Notes under the pieces: generated by a model
Seen by the model: only the letters and a program-made list of their open reading frames with translations
Told to the model about the DNA's origin: nothing
The model's database searches: none
Shown: one piece after another, positions 1-10,197 of the stretch
How the letters are laid out: every line of letters starts with the position of its first letter
Position numbering within the stretch: position 1 is the stretch's first letter
Assembly: GCF_025961205.1 (NCBI RefSeq)
Contig: NZ_JAOQNH010000003.1
Span: 1,177,501 to 1,233,756, forward strand
DNA: 56,256 bases
From: Azospirillum fermentarium
Lineage (GTDB): Bacteria > Pseudomonadota > Alphaproteobacteria > Azospirillales > Azospirillaceae
Reading direction: 5' to 3'
Made by a program: the position numbers and the translations under genes

Positions 1-486
1 GACGCGGCGGGACGGATCACCCAGGCGTTCACCGCCGCCATCCGCAGCGGGCGGATCAGCAAGGCCGCCCTGTTCGACCAGCGCTATCAGGAGATTGCCG
101 GCAGCAACCCCAAGCAGTTCACCACCGCCTTCACCACCCTGGCCGACGCGCTGCTGCCGCCCATCCAGGAAGAGGTGCTGACCCGCGCGCAGGGCGTCAT
201 CCTGTGTGCGGCGGTGGACCGCAACGGCTATCTGCCCACCCACAACCGGATCTACAGCAAGCCCCAGGGCAGCGACCCGGTGTGGAACGCCGCCAACTGC
301 CGCAACCGGCGGATCTTCAACGACCGCGCCGGCATGCTGGCGGCCCACAACCGCCTGCCCATCTTCCACCACACCTACGACCGCGACATGGGCGGGGGGC
401 AGGTGGTGTTCCTGAAGGAGGTGGATTGCCCCATCATGATCGACGGCGACCACTGGGGCGGGTTGCGTCTGGCCTATAAGGCGTAG
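1..486 (+). CDS. Methyl-accepting chemotaxis protein, C-terminal fragment
   Basis: The frame is open from base 1 to the TAG at 484-486, so the gene is cut by the left edge; about 161 C-terminal residues are visible. They contain the motif series DRNGYLPTHN, DPVWNAANCRNRRIF, a GGGQ turn and DHWGGLRLAY. From memory of the family, this block forms a conserved C-terminal sensory-like domain after the signalling hairpin of many alphaproteobacterial chemotaxis receptors (Azospirillum, Magnetospirillum). No HAMP or methyl-accepting coiled coil is visible because the upstream part is missing, so the receptor assignment rests on this tail alone. The gene converges on the DUF1289 gene and then the T6SS operon; there is no sign of a functional link to T6SS. 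Confidence 0.7.
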   Translation, partial: DAAGRITQAFTAAIRSGRISKAALFDQRYQEIAGSNPKQFTTAFTTLADALLPPIQEEVLTRAQGVILCAAVDRNGYLPTHNRIYSKPQGSDPVWNAANCRNRRIFNDRAGMLAAHNRLPIFHHTYDRDMGGGQVVFLKEVDCPIMIDGDHWGGLRLAYKA

Positions 487-492
487 GCGGCC

Positions 493-624
493 TTACTCCG
501 GCGTGCCGTCTCCAACCGGCGAAGACGGCACGCCGTAGATGTCATCCTCGGTGCGGCCGCAGCCCTCGCAGCGGCCGTCCTCGCCGATGATGCAGATCCC
601 GACACAGGGGTTTTCGTCGTCCAT
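493..624 (-). CDS. DUF1289-family small Cys-rich protein
   Basis: A 43-residue ORF starts at ATG 622-624 and stops at TAA 493-495. The sequence begins MDDENPCVGICII and continues with GRCEGCGRTEDDI. The four cysteines in the pattern PCxGxC...GxCxGCGRT are the hallmark of DUF1289, a family of short proteins thought to bind a metal or Fe-S cluster, whose function is not established. The family is often longer (55-70 residues) and has a tryptophan after the GCGRT motif; this copy ends in a short Gly/Pro tail instead. It lies about 70 bp downstream of tssG on the same strand and could be read through from the T6SS operon, but DUF1289 genes occur in many contexts and this is probably not a T6SS component. 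Confidence 0.75.
   Translation of the reverse strand: MDDENPCVGICIIGEDGRCEGCGRTEDDIYGVPSSPVGDGTPE
499..535. terminator. 13-bp inverted repeat at the end of the DUF1289 gene
   Basis: Bases 499-511 and 523-535 are exact reverse complements (13 bp) around an 11-nt loop. The hairpin lies inside the last codons of the DUF1289 gene and 12 bp past the receptor stop, between convergent genes. There is no T tract on either side, so it may act as a barrier or RNA-stabilising hairpin rather than a classical terminator. Confidence 0.4.
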
Positions 625-695
625 GGCCGTCCCGCCGTGATGTGAGCCTTCCCGCCATCATGTAGGCCGCGCCCCGGTCCGCGGCAAGGCGGCGC

Positions 696-1784
696 TTACG
701 CCGGGCCGGCGGTGTGGGGGGCGGTCCAGCGGGGGCCGAACACCAGCCCGGCGGGCGGATCCGCCGACGGTTTGGCCGGAAGGCGCGCGGTCCACCCCAG
801 ACGCGCCCCGTCGATGCGGCTGAGCCGGGCCGGCGGCAGGGCCGCGGGATCGGGGCGGATCTCCACCTCCAGCTCCAGCGCCGGATCGCCGATGCAGAAC
901 AGGCTCAACTCGCACAGAGCGGCAAAACCGGCCGTCCCCGGCAGCAGCCGGCCGAAATCCGCCTTGCCCAGCGGCCCGAGGATCAGCCGCACCCGCGCAT
1001 CCTGCTGCCAAACCCGCTGCCCCGCCATGGCGGTGCGGCCCAGGGCGTTGTTGCGCCCAAGGCGCCCCAGCCGCGTCAGATCGCGGGCGTCCACCGCCTG
1101 CCACGCCCCGATCAGCTTGCGCCCCTGCACCGGCACGCCGAACAGCGCGCCGACCAGACTGCACACCGCCGCCAGCGAGCGGGGGTGGTGGGTCAGGATG
1201 CCGGCGTGCTGCAGCAGCGACCGGTCGGGTGCGGTCATGCGGTCGCGCGTGCCCGGGGTGCCCAGCCCGATCAGGCTGTAGAGATAGCGCGCCATGGCCG
1301 TGCGGTGCGGCGGCGTGCGGTCGAACGCCACCCGGTGCCGGCGGCGCACCTGATACATCAGCGCGATCAGCCGGTGTTCGAAGATGCCGAGGAAGTCGCG
1401 CATCCCCGCATCCTTGCGCGCCATCCGTTCCAGCAGCAGCCGGGTGTAGGGCGGCGGCAGCGGGCCGTGGGCGCCCGACAGGCCGAGGAAAGTGGTGTGG
1501 ATCTCGTACGGCTCACCCGCGCGGGCGGCGGGGCGCACCGACACCACGTCGGACACCGGAAACGCCTGGGACGGCAGGTGGACGAAGCGCGCCGCCTCCT
1601 GCGATGCCATCGTGCCGGTGCCGATGCCGGCGGTGCCGGGGCGCAGCGTTTCGATCAGGTTCACCACCTGATAGAAATCGAAACGGTACGCCTCGCGCAG
1701 CAGCAGGCTTTCCACCGTGCGGCCCGCCGGACGGACGGCGGGTGCGGTTTGCGGCGAGGCCGCCGGGGTGCCGGAAGCGCTCAT
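696..1784 (-). CDS. tssG: Type VI secretion baseplate protein TssG
   Basis: A 362-residue protein of the TssG/VasB/ImpH family, the baseplate wedge subunit that works with TssE, TssF and TssK to assemble the T6SS tail in the cytoplasm against the membrane complex. Family-typical features visible are the N-terminal segment with YRFDFYQVVNLIETLRPG, the HTTFLGLSGAHGPLP motif near residue 100, and the RLIALMYQVRRRHR region. The length is usual (about 330-360). The ATG at 1782-1784 overlaps the tssF stop by 4 bp (ATGA), which indicates translational coupling. It is the last certain T6SS gene of the minus-strand operon. Confidence 0.95.
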   Translation of the reverse strand: MSASGTPAASPQTAPAVRPAGRTVESLLLREAYRFDFYQVVNLIETLRPGTAGIGTGTMASQEAARFVHLPSQAFPVSDVVSVRPAARAGEPYEIHTTFLGLSGAHGPLPPPYTRLLLERMARKDAGMRDFLGIFEHRLIALMYQVRRRHRVAFDRTPPHRTAMARYLYSLIGLGTPGTRDRMTAPDRSLLQHAGILTHHPRSLAAVCSLVGALFGVPVQGRKLIGAWQAVDARDLTRLGRLGRNNALGRTAMAGQRVWQQDARVRLILGPLGKADFGRLLPGTAGFAALCELSLFCIGDPALELEVEIRPDPAALPPARLSRIDGARLGWTARLPAKPSADPPAGLVFGPRWTAPHTAGPA

Positions 1785-3610
1785 ACCAGACCGCCCGCGC
1801 CGTCACGGATGGGCCATTCGCGCAGGATTCCCTCGCGCTGCTGGCTGCGGATGGACAGTTGGGTGAAAGCGTTCATCGACGCGTGCAGGGCGAAGAAACG
1901 GTCCAGCACCCCGGCAAAGGGAAAGATGCTGGAGCCGACGTAATGGCGCTCGTCGAAGCTCAGCACCACCTCCGTCCCGCGGCAGAAGCCGCGCCACGCA
2001 TCGCGGCCCAGCCGGCGCACCACCGTGTGGCAATCCATGGACCGGATGCCCTCGATCTGCTGTTCGGCCACGGCGGTGTTGGCCATGTTGTAGACGCGCA
2101 GGATCTCCTTCAGCGATTCCAGCCGGTGCGGCTCGTTGCCGAAGGACAGGCGGTTGACCGTCAGCGTGGACACCAGCCGCCACAGGGTTTCCCCATGGGA
2201 CGGCGGAGCCAGTTGCCGCGACGGCTTGGTCAACAGCACGATGCGCGACGCCGGCACCGTTTCGTCGGTCTTCAGGACAGTGTTGGCCGTCATGCGCTCG
2301 GCCAGGCCGCGGTTGGTGCACACCACCTCGGCGTACGCCACCTTGTCCGCCACATGGGAGGGGTGGAAATCCAGATCCACCAGGGCCAGAAGGAGATCGG
2401 TGCCCGACTGCCCCGGGGCCGACGCCGCCAGACGCCGCGTCATCCAGAACACGTTGCCCGAATCGCCGCCCATGTCGCCGTCCAGCGGGGCCGCGCGGTG
2501 GTTCAGGGCGAAATAGGGCCGCACCACCTCGGGCTTCGGACGGCCGGGCGAGACGAGACGGATGGACTCCACCGTGTGGATTTCCGTCGTCGCCTCCCGC
2601 CGCAGGTCGGCCACCACGCGGTATTCCGGCTGCTGGTGGGTGATGCGGATCGGCTCGCTGGTGCGGCGGAACAGGTTGATGACCGGGACGCAGCCCAGAT
2701 GAAAGGTGCCGGCGTCCACCGACGGCGCGCGCTTTGGCATGTGCGAGAACAGGAAGGCGATGCGCAGCGCCCCGCCCGCGGGGCGGCGCTCCAGCCCGGA
2801 AATCTCGAAGAAGAAGAACTTGTCGGGAAAGGCGAAGTATTCCTGCACCAGCCGGTGGGGCACCCCCACCAGCCCGTCGCCGGGCAGGACCGTCTCGTCA
2901 TCCTCGAACCCGACGAAGCGCAGCGCATCCGCCGGCAGCACCACCGTCTTGCGCGGGTCGTCGGCCACCAGCGCGATGCCCGACAAACTGGCCGACAGCA
3001 TCTCATAGATCTGGCTGGCCTGCACCCGGTCGCCGCCGATGAAGAAACGCAGCGTTCGGAAGCCCTGGGCGTCCACCGGAACCCCGCTTCCCTCCACCCG
3101 GATTTCCACCGCCCCGGCGTACCGCCCGTCGGACGCCGGCAGGTCATAGTCGATGACGCTGGCAGGGCGCGCGTCGGTCACGCGCAGCGGCCACATCTCC
3201 AGCGGCCAGGCGGTCTGGAAACGGCAGGGAACCCCCTCCCCCGTTTCGGAATAAAGCGGCAGGCCCTTGGGTATCACCTCGCCGCCCAGGGGGCCGCCGT
3301 CGGAACCGACCACGCATTTGGCGATGGCCATGGATGGAACCGGCGCCATCATCTGGGGGAACAGCACCCCCAGCAGGCTGGCCGGGATTTCCAGGAATTC
3401 GGAATCGAGATTGTGCTGCAGCCGCGCGGTCAGATAGGCGAAGGATTCGATCAGCCGCTCCACATGGGGGTCGGCGGATTCGTCGCCGCTGAACTCCAGC
3501 CGGCTGGCGACCTTGGGATATTTGGCGGCAAACCACCGCCCTTCCCGCCGCAGATACGCGATTTCGCGCAGATAATGCGGAAGGAGCGGATCATGTTCGT
3601 CACCAGCCAT
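1781..3610 (-). CDS. tssF: Type VI secretion baseplate protein TssF
   Basis: TssF/VasA/ImpG family, about 609 residues from the ATG at 3608-3610. The hallmark N-terminus is present: DPLLPHYLREIAYLRREG followed by FAAKYPKVASRLE. Further on are HVERLIESFAYLTARLQ, the FPQMMAPVPSM motif and the C-terminal YVGSSIFPFAGVLDRFFALH, all characteristic. TssF is the large baseplate subunit that forms a 2:1 complex with TssG. I prefer the start at 3610, which overlaps the tssE end by 11 bp; an in-frame ATG at 3637 would add nine residues and a longer overlap. Its 3' end overlaps tssG. Confidence 0.95.
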   Translation of the reverse strand: MAGDEHDPLLPHYLREIAYLRREGRWFAAKYPKVASRLEFSGDESADPHVERLIESFAYLTARLQHNLDSEFLEIPASLLGVLFPQMMAPVPSMAIAKCVVGSDGGPLGGEVIPKGLPLYSETGEGVPCRFQTAWPLEMWPLRVTDARPASVIDYDLPASDGRYAGAVEIRVEGSGVPVDAQGFRTLRFFIGGDRVQASQIYEMLSASLSGIALVADDPRKTVVLPADALRFVGFEDDETVLPGDGLVGVPHRLVQEYFAFPDKFFFFEISGLERRPAGGALRIAFLFSHMPKRAPSVDAGTFHLGCVPVINLFRRTSEPIRITHQQPEYRVVADLRREATTEIHTVESIRLVSPGRPKPEVVRPYFALNHRAAPLDGDMGGDSGNVFWMTRRLAASAPGQSGTDLLLALVDLDFHPSHVADKVAYAEVVCTNRGLAERMTANTVLKTDETVPASRIVLLTKPSRQLAPPSHGETLWRLVSTLTVNRLSFGNEPHRLESLKEILRVYNMANTAVAEQQIEGIRSMDCHTVVRRLGRDAWRGFCRGTEVVLSFDERHYVGSSIFPFAGVLDRFFALHASMNAFTQLSIRSQQREGILREWPIRDGAGGLV

Positions 3611-4100
3611 GCTCGACCTCTGCGTCTCCATCGCCACCCAGATGCACCGGGAACGTCACCGGCACCGGAACACCGCCGGTCACCATCAGGGCGGAAATCT
3701 CCATGGTCACCTTGCGGTTCCTCAGCGTCTCCCAATCCACCGATACCATGACCGATGTCAGCCGCGGCTCGAAAGCGGAAACGGCGTCGGTGATGTCGCC
3801 GGCGATGCCCAGCAGCCCTTCCCGGCTGCGGTCGCCGGAGCGGGCGACGTCGGGGCCACCGTAATCGATGGTGCTGCGGAACGGGCGGGGGGCCGCACCG
3901 GGGGGAATGGGGGCCCGGGTGTTCAGCAGCCACGACAGCTCGCGGGCGATGGACTCCCGCATGCCCTGAAGATCGACGGCACGGAACGGCGAAGGCTCCG
4001 CCGTCCGCAGCGGCTCGTCATCGACGAGCCGCTCGAACAGCAGAGCCCGGCCGCTGTGCGCATGTCCCGAACGGGACGATCCGGATCTGGACTGCGCCAC
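3600..4100 (-). CDS. tssE: Type VI secretion baseplate protein TssE (gp25-like)
   Basis: A 166-residue gp25-like protein. The features include RALLFERLVDDEP near residue 20, RESIARELSWLLNTR near 50, STIDYGGPDV near 77 and EPRLTSVMVSVDW near 110, which match the T4 gp25 fold used to nucleate sheath polymerisation. The start is GTG at 4098-4100, six bases after the hcp stop; the next in-frame Met lies too far inside. The gene overlaps tssF. The C-terminal 30 residues are rich in Gly, Val and Pro and end in a small acidic tail. Confidence 0.93.
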   Translation of the reverse strand: MAQSRSGSSRSGHAHSGRALLFERLVDDEPLRTAEPSPFRAVDLQGMRESIARELSWLLNTRAPIPPGAAPRPFRSTIDYGGPDVARSGDRSREGLLGIAGDITDAVSAFEPRLTSVMVSVDWETLRNRKVTMEISALMVTGGVPVPVTFPVHLGGDGDAEVEHGW

Positions 4101-4106
4101 GGAACG

Positions 4107-4601
4107 TTAGGCCGCCTTGTTCTGGGCCAGATCCCAACCGGCCGACACCGAGCCGTCCTTGGTGCCCTGGTTGTTGAACAGGTTGTAGGTCCACTTGATC
4201 GAGGTGTAGTTCAGGGTCACCACCTCTTGCGGCAGGTCTTCACCACGCTTGGAGCTGTTCTTCACCGACGACACATACACGTCGGTCAGTTCCACCTGCC
4301 AGAAGATCTCGGTCGTGCCTTCCAGGGTACGGGCGTAGTAGAGCTGCACCTTGCCCAGGTCGATGCCCTTGGAGCAGGCTTCCAGCAGCTTGGCCGATGC
4401 CTTGTCCAGGTACTTCGCCACGATGATGTCGCCGTGCTGCGAACGGCCGCGGGTGCGCGAGTTGCCCGAGGTGTCGAAGGTCACCGGCAGGGTGATGGCA
4501 TGGTCCACGGAGATCAGGTCGATTTCCTTGGCGTGGCCGTCGATCGTCGATTCACCTTCGATCGCGAACTTGTCGCCGATCTTCATGATGATGGCGTCCA
4601 T
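4107..4601 (-). CDS. hcp: Hcp tube protein (TssD)
   Basis: A 164-residue Hcp family protein, the ring-forming tube subunit expelled by the sheath. It begins MDAIIMKIGDKFAIEGEST and shows the family features of an early IEGES-like strand, DHAITLP, the GRSQHGDIIVAKYLDKAS motif and the TLNYTSIKWTY strand near the C-terminus. The start at 4601 is chosen because GGAGG lies 7 nt upstream; a further upstream in-frame ATG at 4619 lacks a ribosome site. It sits 145 bp after tssC, with an intervening hairpin, and 6 bp before tssE. A strong ribosome site fits the need for high Hcp output. Confidence 0.96.
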   Translation of the reverse strand: MDAIIMKIGDKFAIEGESTIDGHAKEIDLISVDHAITLPVTFDTSGNSRTRGRSQHGDIIVAKYLDKASAKLLEACSKGIDLGKVQLYYARTLEGTTEIFWQVELTDVYVSSVKNSSKRGEDLPQEVVTLNYTSIKWTYNLFNNQGTKDGSVSAGWDLAQNKAA

Positions 4602-4703
4602 CAGATATCCTCCATGCAATGGTGATGGTTCGATTTGAAAGCGCTGGAAAGGGCGGCATCCCGGGTTTTTGAAAAAGCGGGGAGGCGTCAGCGCGGGTAT
4701 CGA

Positions 4704-4730
4704 GGGGCGCCGGACGACGGCCGGCGCCCC
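4704..4730. repeat. Intercistronic hairpin between tssC and hcp
   Basis: Bases 4704-4713 and 4721-4730 form a perfect 10-bp G/C-only stem with a 7-nt loop. No U tract follows on the minus strand, so a complete terminator is unlikely. It lies in the only sizeable gap of the tssB-tssG operon, directly before the abundant Hcp product, which would fit an RNA-stability or processing element. The function is inferred. Confidence 0.45.
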
Positions 4731-4745
4731 GAAGCACGTCTATGC

Positions 4746-6236
4746 TCAGCCGGCCGCCGGGGCCGGCAGATCCGCCACCAGACGGATCGAGGTGGTCAGC
4801 TCTTCCAGCTGGAAATGCGGACGCAGGAACACCGTGGCGCGGTAGGCGCCCGGCTTGCCCGGCACCTCGAACACGTCCACGCGGGCTTCGCGCAGCGGCA
4901 GGCGGGCCTTGGTCGGCAGCGAGGCCTGATCGTCCAGGGTCACGAACTGGGCCACCCAGGTGTTCAGGAACTTCTGGATGTCGGCGCGCGACTGGAACGA
5001 GCCGATCTTGTCGCGCATGATCGCCTTCAGGTAATGGGCGAAGCGCGACGAGGCCATGACGTACGGCAGCACCGCCGACAGGCGCGCGTTGGCGTTGGCG
5101 GCGTCGGTGTTGTAGACCTTCGGCTTGTTGACCGTCTGGCCGCCGAAGAACGCCGCGTAGTCGGTGCCCTTGCAATGGACCAGCGACACGAAGCCCAGGT
5201 CGTTCAGTTCCTTTTCCCGGCGGTCGGTGATCGCCACCTCGGTCGGGCACTTCAGCGCGATGTCGCCGTTGTCGGTCTTGAAGGTGTAGGCCGGCAGGCC
5301 TTCCACCAGACCGCCGCCTTCCACGCCGCGGATCGCCGCGCACCAGCCGTACTTGGCATAGGCATCGGTGATGCGGGCGGCATAGGCCCAGGCGGCGTTG
5401 CCCCACACGAACTTCGAATGGTCGGCGCCGCCGACGTCCTCGGTGAAGTTCACGCCTTCGACCGGCTTGGTCTCGGGCCCATAGGGCAGGCGCATCAGGA
5501 TGTGCGGCAGCACCAGCGACAGATAGCGCGAATCCTCGCTCTCGCGCAGCGAGCGCCACTTCACCAGCTCCGAGCTTTCGAAGATCTTCGACAGGTCGCG
5601 CGGGTTGCCGATCTCGGCGAAGCTGTCCATGTCGAACAGGCGCGGCGAGGCGGCGGAGATGAAGGGGGCGTGCGCGGCGGCGGCCACCTGCGACAGGGAC
5701 TTCAGCAGTTCCATGTCCTGGGCGTTGCGGCCGAACTCATAGTCGCCGACCAGCACGCCATAGGGCTGGCCGCCGAAGGTACCGTATTCGGACTCGTAGA
5801 CCTTCTTGAACAGCGCGCTCTGATCGAACTCGGAGGCCTTTTCGAAGTCGGCCAGCAGTTCCTTCTTCGACGCGTTGAGGAAGCGCAGCTTCAGGTTCGG
5901 GCCGGTTTCGGTCCGGCCGACCAGATAGTGCATGCCGCGCCAGGTGGCTTCCAGCTTCTGGAACGCCTCGTCGTGCAGGATCGCGTTGAGCTGGCCGCTG
6001 ATGAGATCGTCGATCTCGGCGATGCGCGCCTTGATGACCGCGGTGGAGTCCTTGCTGACGGCCACGCCGCTGTCGATGACCTGGGCGATGAACTGCCCGA
6101 TCAGATCCTTTGCGTGGGCGGTCTGCGACTCGTCGCGCGCCATCTTGCCATCGGTCAGAATGCGGTCGAGGATCGAGCCGCTGTCCTGCGCCGTTTCAAC
6201 CAGCATACCCTGAGCGTCAAGGGTTTCGGTCGCCAT
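4746..6236 (-). CDS. tssC: Type VI secretion sheath large subunit TssC
   Basis: A 496-residue TssC/VipB/ImpC protein, the large subunit of the contractile sheath. Family signatures visible include DDLISGQLNAILHDEAFQK near residue 85, the LEATWRGMHYLV motif near 105, the YGVLVGDYEF motif, the AAAHAPFISAASP motif, the PYGPETKPVEG loop and the KFVWGNAAWAYAARI helix. The C-terminus HFQLEELTTSIRLVADLP is the strand exchanged with TssB neighbours. The ATG at 6234-6236 follows a GGAG 7 nt upstream. It is co-transcribed with tssB 57 bp upstream; length is as expected (490-500). Confidence 0.97.
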   Translation of the reverse strand: MATETLDAQGMLVETAQDSGSILDRILTDGKMARDESQTAHAKDLIGQFIAQVIDSGVAVSKDSTAVIKARIAEIDDLISGQLNAILHDEAFQKLEATWRGMHYLVGRTETGPNLKLRFLNASKKELLADFEKASEFDQSALFKKVYESEYGTFGGQPYGVLVGDYEFGRNAQDMELLKSLSQVAAAAHAPFISAASPRLFDMDSFAEIGNPRDLSKIFESSELVKWRSLRESEDSRYLSLVLPHILMRLPYGPETKPVEGVNFTEDVGGADHSKFVWGNAAWAYAARITDAYAKYGWCAAIRGVEGGGLVEGLPAYTFKTDNGDIALKCPTEVAITDRREKELNDLGFVSLVHCKGTDYAAFFGGQTVNKPKVYNTDAANANARLSAVLPYVMASSRFAHYLKAIMRDKIGSFQSRADIQKFLNTWVAQFVTLDDQASLPTKARLPLREARVDVFEVPGKPGAYRATVFLRPHFQLEELTTSIRLVADLPAPAAG

Positions 6237-6293
6237 TGTAATCTCCAGATACCGGTCCGTGGAGGAGCGTCGTCAATGATGGGCGGGGGCGGA

Positions 6294-6824
6294 TCAGGCC
6301 GGCTCGTCTTCGGCGGCCGGCGCCGGCTCGGCACCATCCAGCGCACCGCGCAGGGCGGTCTGCTGCTCGGAGCTTTCCATCACCGACACCAGCAGGGCGT
6401 TCAGCTCGTCGTTGCCTTCCAGCTTGGCCAGCAGGTCGTTCAGGCGCTCGCGGGCGTCGTAGAGGCGGCGCAGCGGTTCGACCTGCTTGATGATCGACAC
6501 GGGGTCGAAGTCTTCCAGCTTGTTGAAGCGCAGGTCGATGTTCATCTGCGAGCCGTCGTTGGCCAGACGGTTCTCGACCTGGAGCGGCAGGCGCGGGCCG
6601 GTGGCGGCCATCACATCGTCGAAATTGTCGCGGTCGATTTCGACGAAGCTGCGGTCCTTCAGCTTCGGCAGCGGCTTTTCGGGCTTGCCGGCAGCGTCGG
6701 CCAGGATGCCGACGATCAGCGGCAGTTCCTTGTTCTGGATCGCATCGCCGATTTCCACGTCATAGGTGATCTGGACGCGGGGGGGACGAACACGGTCCAG
6801 CTTATGCTGAAGGCTCTCGCTCAT
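6294..6824 (-). CDS. tssB: Type VI secretion sheath small subunit TssB
   Basis: A 176-residue TssB/VipA/ImpB protein, the small sheath subunit that interlocks with TssC. The signature RVQITYDVEIGDAI lies near residue 16, ELPLIVGILADAAG near 34, and DRSFVEIDRDNFDDVM near 57; LRLRFNKLEDF-like and EPLRRLYDARERLNDLLAK segments follow. The C-terminus is Ala/Glu-rich. The ATG at 6822-6824 is preceded by GGAG nine bases upstream. As first gene after the AT-rich gap it probably heads the tssBC-hcp-tssEFG transcript. Confidence 0.97.
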   Translation of the reverse strand: MSESLQHKLDRVRPPRVQITYDVEIGDAIQNKELPLIVGILADAAGKPEKPLPKLKDRSFVEIDRDNFDDVMAATGPRLPLQVENRLANDGSQMNIDLRFNKLEDFDPVSIIKQVEPLRRLYDARERLNDLLAKLEGNDELNALLVSVMESSEQQTALRGALDGAEPAPAAEDEPA

Positions 6825-7468
6825 CTAGGATCACTCCCAGTTAAAAGTTAGCGTTTCCACTCAAGACGGTCTGATTTACCCGAAACCCGCACCTGGCGGC
6901 ACGTCGTCCAAGGAGATAATGACCATAACGAACAGCAAACCCGCACATAGGTCTATTCAGATAACAACACGCATCCAAGCAATAAATTGATTTGTTATTG
7001 TAATGAAATAACAAAATTACGGATCATACCAATTCTGCAATGTTACATTTTTTACATGAAAAAATGCTTGCGTTGCCAATCAATCAAAAAATAATAAAAT
7101 TAAATAATCATGCCAAATCCAAAAACAAAATGCCCTTTGCAAATTAAATTTGCCACACGCAATGCTTTGCTTTGGATTTTCCATCAGGTTTTGCCATCAA
7201 CCAGCATGAATATTGAAAAATCTGCATGTATTTCGCGTATGCGCAGAATTTTTCTTCACGCCATGCCCCATCAACACTCCTCCGCGCCGACAAAACCATA
7301 GAGACAGAAGTTGCTTTTATGGATGATGACCAAGAAACCGAAGATTGTCCATAGTTCCAATCCCCATTTTTGTCACAGCCGGGGAAATGACCGGGACCGA
7401 GACCCGTGTTGCGGCGCAATCAACACGCCGCAACACGGAATTTCAATCAACACGCTGCAATCAAGCGC
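6825..7468. other. AT-rich intergenic region inside the T6SS cluster
   Basis: About 644 bp with no convincing gene. The stretch 6930-7350 is markedly AT-rich, with runs such as ATAATAAAATTAAATAA near 7090, in contrast to the GC-rich genes on both sides. It should hold the promoter of tssB-tssG (minus strand). Two TGGC-like -24 elements are seen on the minus strand but with wrong spacing to a GC, so I call no sigma-54 site. Two small ORFs in it (63 and 91 codons) have no recognisable features. Confidence 0.6.
7404..7438. terminator. 13-bp inverted repeat downstream of tssH
   Basis: Bases 7404-7416 and 7426-7438 are exact reverse complements with a 9-nt loop, located 31 bp past the tssH stop on the minus strand. 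No T tract follows, so it may be a weak terminator or an RNA 3'-end protector. The loop and right arm overlap a directly repeated AATCAACACGC(C/T)GCAA motif (about 7418 and 7445). Confidence 0.45.
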
Positions 7469-10114
<2,646 letters not shown>

Positions 10115-10153
10115 GGATGGTTCCCTCGGGACTGTCCCTTAAGGGGGGACGCG

Positions 10154-10188
10154 GGAGCCGCCGGAACCGATCGTGGTTCCGGCGCTCC
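10154..10188. repeat. Intercistronic hairpin between tssM and tssH
   Basis: Two arms, 10154-10168 and 10175-10188, form a 14-bp stem with one bulged C (10159) and a 6-nt loop. It sits in the 83-bp gap between the tssM stop and the tssH start on the minus strand. There is no adjacent T tract. A role in mRNA processing or in differential expression within the operon is inferred. Confidence 0.45.
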
Positions 10189-10197
10189 GGGGTTGGC

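Noticed and set aside
7060..7160. TGGC-containing sigma-54-like elements on the minus strand
   Set aside because: The distance between the GG and GC cores is 8 or 12 bp rather than 10, so neither is a valid -24/-12 pair.
7110..7419. Two small ORFs (plus 63 codons, minus 91 codons) in the AT-rich T6SS gap
   Set aside because: They overlap each other on opposite strands, lack ribosome sites and show no family features.
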